64,000 bases of DNA from Apiotrichum sp. Y4204 (Eukaryota > Basidiomycota > Tremellomycetes > Trichosporonales > Trichosporonaceae). Below the pieces are notes generated by a model. It saw only the letters and a program-made list of their open reading frames with translations. It did not search any database and was not told where the DNA came from. The stretch spans positions 248,001 to 312,000 of the forward strand of contig JAMYHL010000005.1 in NCBI GenBank assembly GCA_025531455.1, read 5' to 3'. The position numbers and the translations under genes are program-made. Positions 1 through 9,745 of the stretch are shown one piece after another. Every line of letters begins with the position of its first letter. Position 1 is the stretch's first letter.

Positions 1-655
1 GATTGGGTGGGAGGGAGGTCATGTGTATGAGGAACAGCAACCAATTTGTAACATTTATAATCCCCCCCCCCCCTTAACTGGTCCTAATACATTCCTTATT
101 ACGTTCATTCATTAGCCGCCACCCTGCTTCCACGTTCCGCGCCAAGACGCGTCGAGCCATACGAACTCGAGCTCGAGCCTTTAACATCGACATCATCCAC
201 CTCGTCTCAACCTCTTAACATCACCCAATCGTCTACCCCATCGTCATCTCTAAGTCCTTTAATTCTACTTCGGCGCCATGTAAGTCGCATAGGAGGCGCT
301 GCAGCGTCATCTCCCCGTCGCCGTCGCTTGAGGCTGCTCCCACAGCCGTTTCCGCCACTGCCATGCGCGTGTTCGCGATGGCTATCGTCCTGTCCGGCCG
401 TCTGGGATCGGCCGGTTCTAGACGTTCCCACTATGGCTCTTTATATTTAGAGCCTTAGAAGCACTACAGCCTCTCAGCCCTCCTACAACGCAATCACCTC
501 GCGCTCAGACTGACACCAGGCCGCTACCTATTGAGCGTTCGCAAGGAAACGTACGTCTGTTGGCCGGCGCGGAGCTATCTTCCCTCCTCGTCTCCCACAC
601 TGGCCCCGCTGCTCTTTCTTTGGCTTTTTGCAGGAGTGTGTCGTCTGTGTTTACC
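1..655. other. Upstream region with a poly-C run and a probable 5'UTR intron
   Basis: No convincing coding exon is seen before 656. A run of 12 C lies at 62-73. A good intron signature spans about 551-633 (GTACGT donor, TTTTTGCAG acceptor) just before the candidate ATG at 656, so this stretch probably holds the promoter and a spliced leader of the next gene. Confidence 0.4.
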
Positions 656-2241
656 ATGGATACCAATGGTGGCGTGGTCCAGGCCGTTGCACCACATGGC
701 TCCCACACTCTTATTCTAGGCACAGCTACAGCTCGCTCCACTCGCTGTGCCATCGCTGACCTCAGGTTGCTTCTCTCGTCTCGCGGTTCCAGATCGCCGC
801 GGACCGCGATGCGGTAGCGACCGCGCGCGATGCCCGTGACGCCGTGCGTCGTTCGTCCTTTATCGGCCGGCGCCCGAGCGGGCAGGCAGACGACGCAGTG
901 GCCGCCGCCGTGACCGGTGCCGCGGCGCTCGCAGTCGCCGCTGCTGCTCTGCACCCCTCTGCATCTCCCTCCACGTCGCCTGGCGCATCCCACGCAGCAT
1001 CGCCAACCATGTCGCCTCCATCGAGCGCACTGTCAGCCAACAGCACCGGTAACGCCAGTAACGACGGCCCGACCGAGCCGCGCACAGACCATCATTCCGG
1101 CTTGGGCGCGGGCGCCACGCCCAGACCTCTCGCTGGGACTGGCTCGACAGGTGCGATGGGCCCGCGTGGGACTACGCCGCTCACGCCCGTCGCGCCAAAT
1201 ATCCCCAGCGAGAAGTCTAAAACAGGCATCACTCACAAGAACACTCACAAGCCCGCCCCACTGCCCGCTGTGCCCATCAACGTGCCGACCATTGTTGACA
1301 TCCCTCCTACCCCGGTCGAGCCGCACGTGGTGAAGGATCGGGCGCATTCGAACACGTCCGGAAGCGCACGGCACAAGCCTGCGACACGGACAGCTGCGTC
1401 GCCCGCCCCTGCGAAGCATCAAACTGTCTCTCCTGCCAGCAGAAAACCGGCCAGTGCGGGAGGCGCGGGTGCCAAGACGGTGCGCCCCCGCCCATCCATT
1501 TCGCGCTTGAATGGTACTCCGCGCACGTCGTCCTCCGCCTCGACTCATGTGTCCGCGTCAACTGAGGCTGGACTGCCGACCGACACGTCTGATGTCAAGC
1601 AAACAGTCGCGTCGCTGGCCAAGACCCGCCGCCGCCCATCATCCCCTCTCTCCCCTGAACAAGCGACCCCTGGTCGGAGCAGCACAAGCCCGCGGTCACG
1701 CTCATCCCTCTCCACCTCGCCGACACCTCCGCGCATAACTGTGGTCACACTGCCACCCAACTCGCGTCTTCTGCAGGGCACTGCGGCTAGCCGCGCCCGT
1801 GCTGCAGCTACTGCGGCCTCATCGCCCGCAAAGATCTCCCCGCCCGCCAAGGCACGCCGCCATGCCTCTCCCCGCACGTCGCCCAAAGCTACTGTGCTCG
1901 GTACGCCTTCCCAAGGCTCTGGCTCGAAGCCCCCGCCGATGGGACCAGTGGGCTTATCGCCAATCGGCCGCCTTGGCCTCGCGGCCGCGCGCGAGGCACG
2001 CCAGCCGGGAGAGGAAAGGCGGGTCGTTGAGCTGCACCCGCAGGAGTCTGCCAAGGATCGCGAGGCGGAGGCCAAGGTGGCTGAGGCGGAGAAACCCGAG
2101 GAGAAGAAGAAGGAAGAGGAGAAGAAGAAAAAGGACAAGGAAAAGAAGAAGGATGAGGAGAAGGACGAGGAGGAAGACATTAACGAGGACGAGAAGAAGG
2201 ATGAGGATGAGGACAAGAAGGAGGAGGGCCCAGCCGAGTAG
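656..2241 (+). CDS. Low-complexity Ser/Pro/Ala-rich protein with a Lys/Glu/Asp-rich tail (5' end uncertain)
   Basis: A long open frame runs from a likely splice acceptor at 791-792 (TTCCAG) to TAG at 2239-2241. It has no in-frame ATG near its 5' end, so an upstream exon is needed. One phase-correct option starts at ATG 656, after an apparent leader intron, and splices at about 686 to 793. That donor (GTTGCA) is weak, so the first exon is a guess. The protein is rich in Ser, Pro, Thr and Ala, with many SP/TP sites. It ends in about 60 residues of alternating K/E/D that look like a charged coil. I see no known domain, signal peptide or membrane segment, and I do not recognise the gene. The biased composition suggests a disordered protein, perhaps phosphorylated; that is inference. 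Confidence 0.5.
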
Positions 2242-2883
2242 ACGGGCAACATGGATTTGATCTTTTACTTCGATCGCATACCATCCGGACCAGTCGTCAT
2301 GCCTGTCCTTCCTGGTCCCCTCACGCTCACACCGCGCGGTCAACGAAACAACCGCTTGACGCCACTCCGCTGGAACGGGGATAATGACCATTCCGCGCCG
2401 CACCATGTCTATGTACCCTGTTAGAATGCACGTCCATATCACGAGGGCGCGCGGCTGGCGCGCGGTTTTGTTGGGCTTGGTAGTTGCTGAACTGGCAAGG
2501 TTCCCTGCCGGTTTGACCCATACTAATCATACTGAAACTTCTGACGTCATCCATCACGTTGACTTCTAAAGGCTGTATATGGCAACCCAAAACTGACAAG
2601 AGGCGCATGCTGATGAGCACAGTCTTCTGGGTTCTCTGATGATTTGCCAGCTGTCATAATGTTTCTCGTGCTTCGTAAAGACCCTCAGGGCGGGCGACGG
2701 CTGCATTTTCCCTCACTAGACACTACTGAATTTCTTATCCGACTAGAACACTACTGTTCATTTCCTAATCCTCTGCGTTTTTCGTTTTCTGTTTCCTTTT
2801 CGATATCGTTAAGCAGCACTTCCTTTGAAGCCCGCGTGGCGTGACTCCGCTTTGTGTGACCACACGCCGGCTCGCTAGGTCAT
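2242..2883. other. Intergenic, convergent 3' ends
   Basis: This stretch lies between the 3' end of the Ser/Pro-rich gene and the 3' end of the minus-strand secreted protein gene. I see no coding exon or RNA gene in it; it presumably holds both terminators. Confidence 0.4.
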
Positions 2884-3225
2884 CTAGCAACGGACGATGT
2901 TCGGCACCGAGGGGTCGAAGTAGTTGGTGTAGTACGCAAGGGTGTAGCACCACGCCAGCCTGGGTCCGGGGTCGACCTTGAGCCACAGGCCAGTGCTCAT
3001 GTCCACACCGCATTGAGCGCGGATGACGGTTCCGGCGGGGAACTTGCGGTGGCTCCTCGAGTTGGGGTCGGGGCTCTCGCGGCAATGGACGGCCGTGTTC
3101 GTGCGCAAGTTTTGCCAGCGCGGCTCGAGCTCGCGCTTCTCGGAGTCCATGTTCTCGGGGTCGGCCTCAGCAATAGGCGTGGCGCTCACGGCGAGCGCGG
3201 CGAGGAGGACGGGGAGGAACTTCAT
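2884..3225 (-). CDS. Small secreted SH3b-like protein, copy A
   Basis: This single-exon gene encodes 113 residues. Residues 1-21 are a classic signal peptide (MKFLPVLLAALAVSA, then acidic residues), so the product should be secreted. After a short acidic, basic-punctuated linker containing KR, the rest resembles a bacterial-type SH3 (SH3b) module: a Cys-Arg-x-x-Pro start, a Gly-Thr-Val turn, then WLKVDPGP, a Cys-Tyr and a TNYF end. This matches the usual SH3b order of an N-R-x-G-P strand, a G-x-x-V strand and a final W-V strand. Four cysteines could give two disulfides. The gene at 5224-5682 shares the WL-x-VDPGP-x-x-x-x-CY core and lies on the same strand 2 kb upstream, so the two look like tandem paralogues. 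SH3b modules often bind cell-wall peptides; that role here is inference. Confidence 0.72.
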   Translation of the reverse strand: MKFLPVLLAALAVSATPIAEADPENMDSEKRELEPRWQNLRTNTAVHCRESPDPNSRSHRKFPAGTVIRAQCGVDMSTGLWLKVDPGPRLAWCYTLAYYTNYFDPSVPNIVRC

Positions 3226-3343
3226 GGTACTTGATATGGGTCTGTGGGATAGGTTTACGAAAGAGAGGTGTGCGGACTGTTCCGGTACTGTAGAGAGAAG
3301 TGAACGATGGGGGATTGATCTTTTCTTTGGAAGGGGGAAGGCC

Positions 3344-3355
3344 GGTATTTATGCC
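3344..3355 (-). promoter_or_regulatory. TATA-like element of SH3b copy A
   Basis: On the minus strand this reads GCATAAATACC, about 120 bases before the ATG at 3225, a plausible core promoter position. Confidence 0.4.
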
Positions 3356-5223
3356 TGCGAGGCTGGCATCCTGCCTCCCACAAGTTCAGCTGCCCTATTT
3401 TGGTCTCTCGTTCTGTTTGCCAGCGCCAAGTGTCCCCAACTGTCTCCAACCTGTGACCCATAGACAAGCCGTGTCTGATCACCAGGACTCCTGATCCGAG
3501 GAGAACCAATCGGCGAGAGGCCCACCAGAGCGGCATTCACGAAGGATGTGAAAGGACATCGCCCACGTCATGGTGGAAATCGTCTGCGGGCCGACCATGC
3601 GGCGGTATGGCGAACTTACACGGTCAGCGACGAGGATAGCGAGTACGAGTATCTTGGCAACGAAGCCCGCTCTAGAGTCCAAGTCGAGCACCAGCTCTCA
3701 GTGCGGTAGTTGGACGTGATGGCCATCTCATCCCGACGCGATCTAGATCTCCGGATTTTGCTAGTCAACGTCTCGTGATGAGCTCATGCCGCGGATGCCC
3801 CGTTGATAGACCGACCTGAATATCGCGGCTTCGGAGTGTGATTTTAATCACGAACTCAAATGAATACGACATGTACATGTGTGGAGCAGAGACAGCGTCA
3901 ACCGAAATTGATGCTCAGCCGCTAGAAATGTCCAACTTGAGAGACTGCACGACGGCACGACTGCACGATGGCACGCCGAACGGGCACCGACCCGGCCGTG
4001 TTGACGACAGTGCTGCGCAGCAGTGAAGCTCCAAGTATTGTGTCTCATATATGGACATGTGAACATTGGCCATGGCAGATCATTGCACCTGCCGGGAGGA
4101 CACCAACGCATTAGACAGGAACTGGAGCGCGGAAGGTGGCATGGTGTGCCTGGAGGCCTCGAAATAGATAAGCTTGTTAGAGTCTCCCGAGTGGCCAGTT
4201 TAGAGTGCGGCCGGATCACGACTTCCGCGCCCACATGCCCAATTGCTTTTGTCTGATAACACGGTCTGTAACTGACCGCGCCATGGGAAGCTACTGAACC
4301 CGGATTCAACGTCAATTGCAAGGCCGGGGCAACCGAAGCGATGCGGTTCGATGCGTGCGGGTCACTGCTTGCGGCTCCACTTAAAGAAGATCTAAGGTCG
4401 GAACGTCCCCACCAGCAGCGGAAAGACGGAGTGGCAGCTGGCCGTGCACGGAGGGGTGCCTCACGCGCGAAAGTCACCGATGGTTGCTCACGATTTCAAG
4501 ACTGTCTTTGTAACCTTATGCTCCCCATCGTGGGATGAATCTCCAAAGATGAGTACGATCCACTAAGGGTACAACAGAATCTTGGTCCAACTCATATGAT
4601 CCTTCGATGTTGGCCTTCTGAAGGCTCAGTTAGGCAAGCTGACCGGTATCGACAGAGAAGGAAAAGTTCCATGATTAGCATTGGAGGTGGCTCGGAACGA
4701 AAGCCAGCTATCACTGTCGCGAAGGTATGCAGGATACCGGAATGGGTCAGGCCGTGTGGCGGACACCGGACCGGTAGAGTGAGAGTCTGCGCTTCTTCCA
4801 ACCGTCATCTGAGCTAATCTCGAGTGGTCAGATACAGCTACCGGGAGCTACAGAGGTGAACATGAACATGATCCCCACTGTCGCAGTCATCTGGGTTGTT
4901 CCTGAGAGCAGTGCATAGGACCCACTACTCTCAAGGTCGAGAAGTCTATCGAAGCGGAACGGCGGTTCCTCCACAGAACTGTTCCTCACTTGCGACTTTC
5001 GGGTGAGGGTGGTTTGAACCAGTTCCAATGGATGTGTATCATGACCAACTGTTTGCTCGCTTTCATGTAAGCCTACCGAGAACCAGCAGTGTGACTCCTC
5101 TGTGGCAAGTTGCGTTAGCTGCCGTTTCACCCGTCTTCCTGAATGCCTACAACATTACAGTTTGCATCATTGTCATTTTCCTTACACTATGGGGGATTAC
5201 ATGGGGGATTACTGCCTCGCAAG
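3356..5223. other. Long spacer between the two SH3b-like genes
   Basis: About 1.9 kb with no open frame that shows family resemblance, splice structure or codon bias like its neighbours. No RNA gene was recognised. Confidence 0.4.
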
Positions 5224-5682
5224 CTAAGTCTCACAAAAGTCGGCGTTTTGCTTCCAGTCGACATAGTCCGTTAAGTGCGCTGAGACGTAGCACCACGGCA
5301 TGGTGGGTCCCGGATCGACCCTAAGCCAGATATTCTGCCCGTGGACGACCTCGCCGATCACCTGGCACGCGACCTTCATCTTGTGGCCTTGCCAGTAATA
5401 GGAGCACCCTTGTGCAGTTGTCCAGGGCGCAGCACGGCAGTTTAGGGACGTTTTAGCGTTGTTGCCCGACTTGACAGGTGTGGCGGTCACTTTGATCCAG
5501 CGAACGGGCCTCCGCTTTTTGAGTTCGAGATCGGGCTCAGAAGGGAGTTCACTTCCCCCTTCGCGTTTGACTCGGCGTGGACATTGTTGGGTGGGAGAGA
5601 GTTTCCTGGGCTCGACTTCGGGTTGCACGAGAGGGGATGCGGTTGCAGCGACAGCGGCGGCAATAAGAATAGCGAGCTTCAT
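5224..5682 (-). CDS. Small secreted SH3b-like protein, copy B
   Basis: The gene encodes 152 residues in one exon. I chose the ATG at 5682 because it opens a clean signal peptide (MKLAILIAAAVAATASP); an upstream in-frame extension would bury it. A Pro/Glu/Lys-rich linker with RR and KKRR basic clusters follows. The last 75 or so residues form the SH3b-like module: LNCRAAP, a basic MKVACQV strand, WLRVDPGP, CY and a TDYVDW ending. The core aligns with copy A at 2884-3225 (WL-K/R-VDPGP, CY, T-N/D-Y), but the loops are longer and extra cysteines are present. Function is unknown. Secretion is well supported, the SH3b fold moderately, and a cell-wall or host-interaction role is only inferred. Confidence 0.72.
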   Translation of the reverse strand: MKLAILIAAAVAATASPLVQPEVEPRKLSPTQQCPRRVKREGGSELPSEPDLELKKRRPVRWIKVTATPVKSGNNAKTSLNCRAAPWTTAQGCSYYWQGHKMKVACQVIGEVVHGQNIWLRVDPGPTMPWCYVSAHLTDYVDWKQNADFCET

Positions 5683-5747
5683 GGTGTTGAGTGATCGGTA
5701 TCTGGGAAGGGGCGCTGAGAACCTGAACATAAGTGCAACATTTGTTA

Positions 5748-5757
5748 CTATATATTC
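5748..5757 (-). promoter_or_regulatory. TATA-like element of SH3b copy B
   Basis: AATATATAG on the minus strand, about 70 bases upstream of the ATG at 5682. Confidence 0.45.
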
Positions 5758-7063
5758 CGCAGACATGCTCCGCACATGGATCTGTAGACTGACATTCTCA
5801 CAAAGGCGTCCTCAATGAGTATCACGGTGCTTGACAACAGCTGGATCGACCGGGGATCTGTAGAGCAACCCCAACGTTTTCCAGTTTATCTAGCTCCCGA
5901 ACGCTTTCTGGTTTGTGGAGCGTGTGGCGATGCACCGGAATGACGGAACACACACTTAGTTACGCTTAATCTACCCTGCCAGAGACCCTACAGCTTCTCG
6001 ACGCTTTAGGGTTGAGTACTCGCCTCAGAGACATTAAAGCGAGGCGGCTACCCGCCAAGGCCCCGTGATCATTGTCTCGTGATGAAGATCAAGGATGATG
6101 TTTGGGAAATGCCAGATCTTACTCGTGTGAGTCGCGACAAAACGGTGAGGACACGGTCAGTTACCACCGTGCGTACGAAAGGGATCTCGGTCCGTCGGAT
6201 GCATAACTCCACCGGAATGAGATAGGCGCAACTCTGCGGAGATTAAGGTGGGGTGGGAGTGGCGCTCATCGCTGTTGCTGATGCGTTCAGCACACAGTCC
6301 TCGCACACGCAAATAAGGACACAAGGCATGCAACATGCAATGGAGTGCTGTCTGCGTGCCCTGTATGCTGATCCTCGTAATCAGAAAGGGAGGCTATACT
6401 GGGATCGGCGGATTGGCAGAAGGATGGTCGTTTACGCCGATGAGGATTGTCGCCATTGTTGGCAAACCGACAATCTCAGGTTTTTCACTGCATTCCCTCC
6501 TTCTTACACCCTGGAACCCATAATTTCTAAGGGTAGCAGACCCCAAGGCGAAGCGCGGCGGAGACGTCATAGTGATGGGGACCCCAGTGATCAAAGTCCT
6601 CCCCGCTGCCGATATTTTTGTTATTCAATACTATCTGCAAGCTTTTAGAGCTCCTGAGCTGCATGAGCTGGCCGAGCTGGAGCTGGCCAACAATGGGTCA
6701 ACTCGAGAGCACAGAGAGTTTTGATGACAGTGAGTGAACGGGGATTGTGAAACACATCCTTGAACAAGTTTGATTTTTCAGCCCTGGTCGACGACTGACC
6801 TCCCCACCCAACGTTCCGCAATAGCCCAGTAACAAAAACAGGACACAAGAGTACTATCGTAAGATTCTGCATGGGCATACACAAAACTGATCCCCTTTCG
6901 CTTGCAGTTTTTTTTTTTTTTTTCCTTTTTTTTTTCCTTTTTTTTTTTTTTTTTTGCAGGTTTATTTGCTTTTTGTCCTTCTATTCCTTACGGGCCGGCC
7001 GCTGTCATAGGCTGCTCACCTCGCGGGGACTGATGTCAGAGCGTGACAGAGACAAAGACGCGG
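5758..7063. other. Intergenic with a long T-rich tract
   Basis: No coding exon was recognised. Three T-runs separated by CC occupy 6908-6955 and end in GCAG. They resemble a polypyrimidine tract followed by an acceptor, but no exon can be assigned after it. Confidence 0.4.
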
Positions 7064-7664
7064 TCAACTCACGGTGGCAGCGGGCTGCGGACGCTTAGTC
7101 CGGTAATCGTTGATGGCCGACTTGATGGCGTCCTCGGCAAGGAGGGAGCAGTGCACTGCCGTCAATATGCTGATCACTCACAGCATCACACCAAGCACTC
7201 ACGCTTCACAGGCGGCAGCGACAGCTCCTTTGCGATCTCGGTGTTCTTGACGCCACCAGCCTCGTCTAGGGTCATGCCCTTGACGCGCTCGGTGATGTAC
7301 GATGAGGAGGCGATGGCCGACCCGCAGCCAAACGTCTTGAACTTGACATCCTCAATAATGCCGTTCTCGCCGACGCGGATCTGAAGCTTCATGACACTGG
7401 GGTTAGACTTGGACAGAGATTCTCTTTATCCTTCGGCCGTACTCACTCGCCACAGGCCGGTGCGCCGACGAGACCCGTCCCGACGGCGGCGTCGTTCTTG
7501 TTCATCCGTCCGACATTGCGCGGGTTCTCGTAGTGGTCGAGTACCTTGGCGTGGTACCCGCGGGCGAGGGGTCGGGAGACGGCAGGGAGAGCGCGAGGAG
7601 CGACAGTGGGACGCGCTGCGCTGCGCGAGGTGATGGCGGCGGTACGGAGAGCTGAACGGAACAT
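7064..7664 (-). CDS. ISU1: Mitochondrial iron-sulfur cluster scaffold protein (ISCU family)
   Basis: Exons 7447-7664, 7203-7396 and 7064-7155 join in phase to give 167 residues. The product is the scaffold on which mitochondrial 2Fe-2S clusters are built, with the desulfurase Nfs1, frataxin and ferredoxin. The first 35 or so residues are Arg/Ser/Ala-rich with no acids, a typical presequence. The mature part keeps YHAKVLDHYENPRNVG, the first cluster Cys in PACGDVMKLQI, the second in FGCGSAIASSS and the third in the LHCSLLAEDA segment, plus LPPVK, the Hsp70-binding motif. Introns are 47 and 50 bases with GTGAGT donors. The C-terminus is uncertain: the frame reads into a GTGAGT donor just before the stop, and a CTGAC...CATCAG acceptor about 45 bases on would give an alternative tail. 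Confidence 0.93.
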
Positions 7665-7993
7665 TGTGATGGATGTTGTGGGTTGTGATAGTGGCGAGGT
7701 ATTTGTGGTCCGTTGGCTGATTAAGTAGTGGAGTGGGATTGACGGAGTTCTCTCCTGGAGTGTCTCCGAAGACGATCGATTGTCGTGTGGCAATGATGCA
7801 GAGAACCAGAAGACAGACGAAATGGCTGCGCTTATCTGATATCATCGCATGTGGACTTTTGGAAATCTGTGCGTCATAACCACGTTAACCACGTTTTATT
7901 CACCGTACGCACCTCCCACAGCCCACAGCCCACAGGGGATGTCCTGCATTTATTACAATTAAATACATTAGACAAGTGGAAATACCATTCTAC

Positions 7994-9371
7994 CTAATTA
8001 AAATGCCTCGTATCGCCATACAAAGTGGTACTCATGACACGGACGATTGGCGGCGCAGAGGAGAGCGGGAGGTCGTCGGGATGGGCATCGGCCGCTGTGT
8101 TCGCCTCCTGTGCCTCCATTGTGCGCTCAAACTCGGTCCGCTCCGAGGGCAGGGGCGGCGGGGCCATCTGCCCGACGAAGCTGTGACCGCTGAACATTTG
8201 ATAAGACGCATCACCCCAGATTGGCCGAAACATCCACAGCGGCGAGGGAAAACGCGGCGGCGGGTCGCTAATCATTCCGTCCCCGTCAGATGGCGTGTGG
8301 TCTACGATCGCGCCAGCCGGCGGCGGTGCGTCGCAAGCGTCGAACGACATCTGGTTTTCACAGTCACCCTTGTGCTGCTGTCGGCGCATATGATACAATG
8401 CTGCCATGTCCTGCAGCGCGATCACAATGTCGCGCCAGTCGGGCATAGCCCCTGAATCTACGGTCAGATGCAGAAGACGCATGTAACTCACCTGCTAAGT
8501 GCAGTTCTCGTGGCTGGAGCACAACAAAGCGCAGTTCCTCCTTCAGAAAGGCGAGATGTTTGCTCGTAAACGCGTTGCGATACATCTGCGCGTTCATCGC
8601 AGGACACACAACGACCGGGGTAGTGGGCGGAAGGCTCCGAAGGACTGAGAGCTGCCATCAGAGCGTGCAAAGAGACGGCAAGAGACGACATGCGACCCTC
8701 GGAATGTGACTCACACCAACACCCTCGCTGAACCCGCACGCAATTTTCGCAAGCATGTCAGCCGAGCAGGGCGCGACGAGTACCGCGTCCGCCCACTGCG
8801 CGAGCTATATAGTCAGCTATGCATGTTGGAGCCGAGACTCACCTCCTGGTGGAGGAGTGCATTCCCCGGCTGGCTCCATCCCTGTTGTCAGATAAGCGCA
8901 TGCACACCCGCATATTTCCGAACGTGACTCACCGTCCACTCGTCCTCGTCGGACCATACGCGCACGCCGTACTCGTCCCCATCCACTCCCCACGCCTTTT
9001 TCACAGCATTGTCGACTCCGTGCTGGGTGACAAAGCTCGGCGTCCCACATCGCACAATCTGGAGGGCCACTGCGTCCTGGCATGAGTATATTACAAGCCA
9101 ACGCCGAAAATAGAGAACAATGACAACCCACTTTGCACAGCGCAGCCACTATATCAGCCACGCATCGCCCCCACTCTCCCCCCGATGCGAGGACCACAAT
9201 GCGAAAGTAACCATCAGGCGTGTCTGTTCGGTGCTGGGCGGAGACGAATGGTACACTCGCCTTGCGTGGTGGAACGGCAACGGCTTCTGTGCTCGGCATA
9301 TGGGTTATCCCCGCGGCGGGGTTGAAAGGTGCCGTCGAGTTCAGGCCGCGCGGGGGAAAGACGAAGCTCAT
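7994..9371 (-). CDS. HAL3/SIS2-like flavoprotein of the phosphopantothenoylcysteine decarboxylase family
   Basis: Six exons (9132-9371, 8933-9076, 8843-8881, 8715-8804, 8492-8651, 7994-8451) give about 376 residues. The family decarboxylates phosphopantothenoylcysteine in CoA synthesis; yeast relatives also inhibit the Ppz1 phosphatase. Visible marks are the flavin-fold start RIVVLASGGEW (about 57-67), the active-site His in LLHQELAQWAD (His139), APCSADMLAKIA in place of the usual PLSANTLAKIA, and PAMNAQMY (Asn191). The Cys-bearing loop normally after the RLA strand (a CGD-x-G-x-GAM pattern) is missing. The text runs from LHLA straight to GAMPDW; a second acceptor at 8458 would add only Asp-Ser, still no Cys. 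The C-terminal 130 residues are Pro-rich, poorly conserved and not strongly acidic. So this copy may be a regulatory or partner subunit rather than a complete decarboxylase. Confidence 0.85.
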
Positions 9372-9745
9372 CGTGCAAGGGATGGCATGAGTTCAATGAT
9401 GGATGGAGAAACATCAAATGTGTCAGTGTTGATGGTCTTAGCGCCATGGTATGTTCACTTGAATCTCGAAGCCGCAAATGATCGGCACAGCTCGCCGGTA
9501 ATCGGCGGACCTCTTAAAATGCCGAGATTCACCCGTCGCCCCCCCACCCCGTGATCAGCAGCACAGCCTTTGCAGCCGTCTTCTTCAGTGTCCTAGAATT
9601 GCATGGTATATTATACTTGTCGTTGTCAACAGCGGGATGGTGCAGTAGTATACTATATCTAGACGTCTACAGAGTGAATGCAAGGGTAGTGTGTGGTGGG
9701 TGTGGTGGTGGAATATCAACTACTTAACAGGAGTAATCTCACAGC
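9372..9745. other. Short intergenic spacer
   Basis: Lies between the start of the HAL3-like gene and the 3' end of the Sac-domain gene. No gene seen; it should hold the HAL3-like promoter. Confidence 0.4.

Noticed and set aside
6253..6648. Plus-strand frame of 131 codons
   Set aside because: No motif, signal peptide or splice partner; not distinguishable from chance.
6908..6960. T-rich tract ending in GCAG as a spliceosomal acceptor
   Set aside because: No coding exon or consistent frame follows; it is probably a simple-sequence tract.
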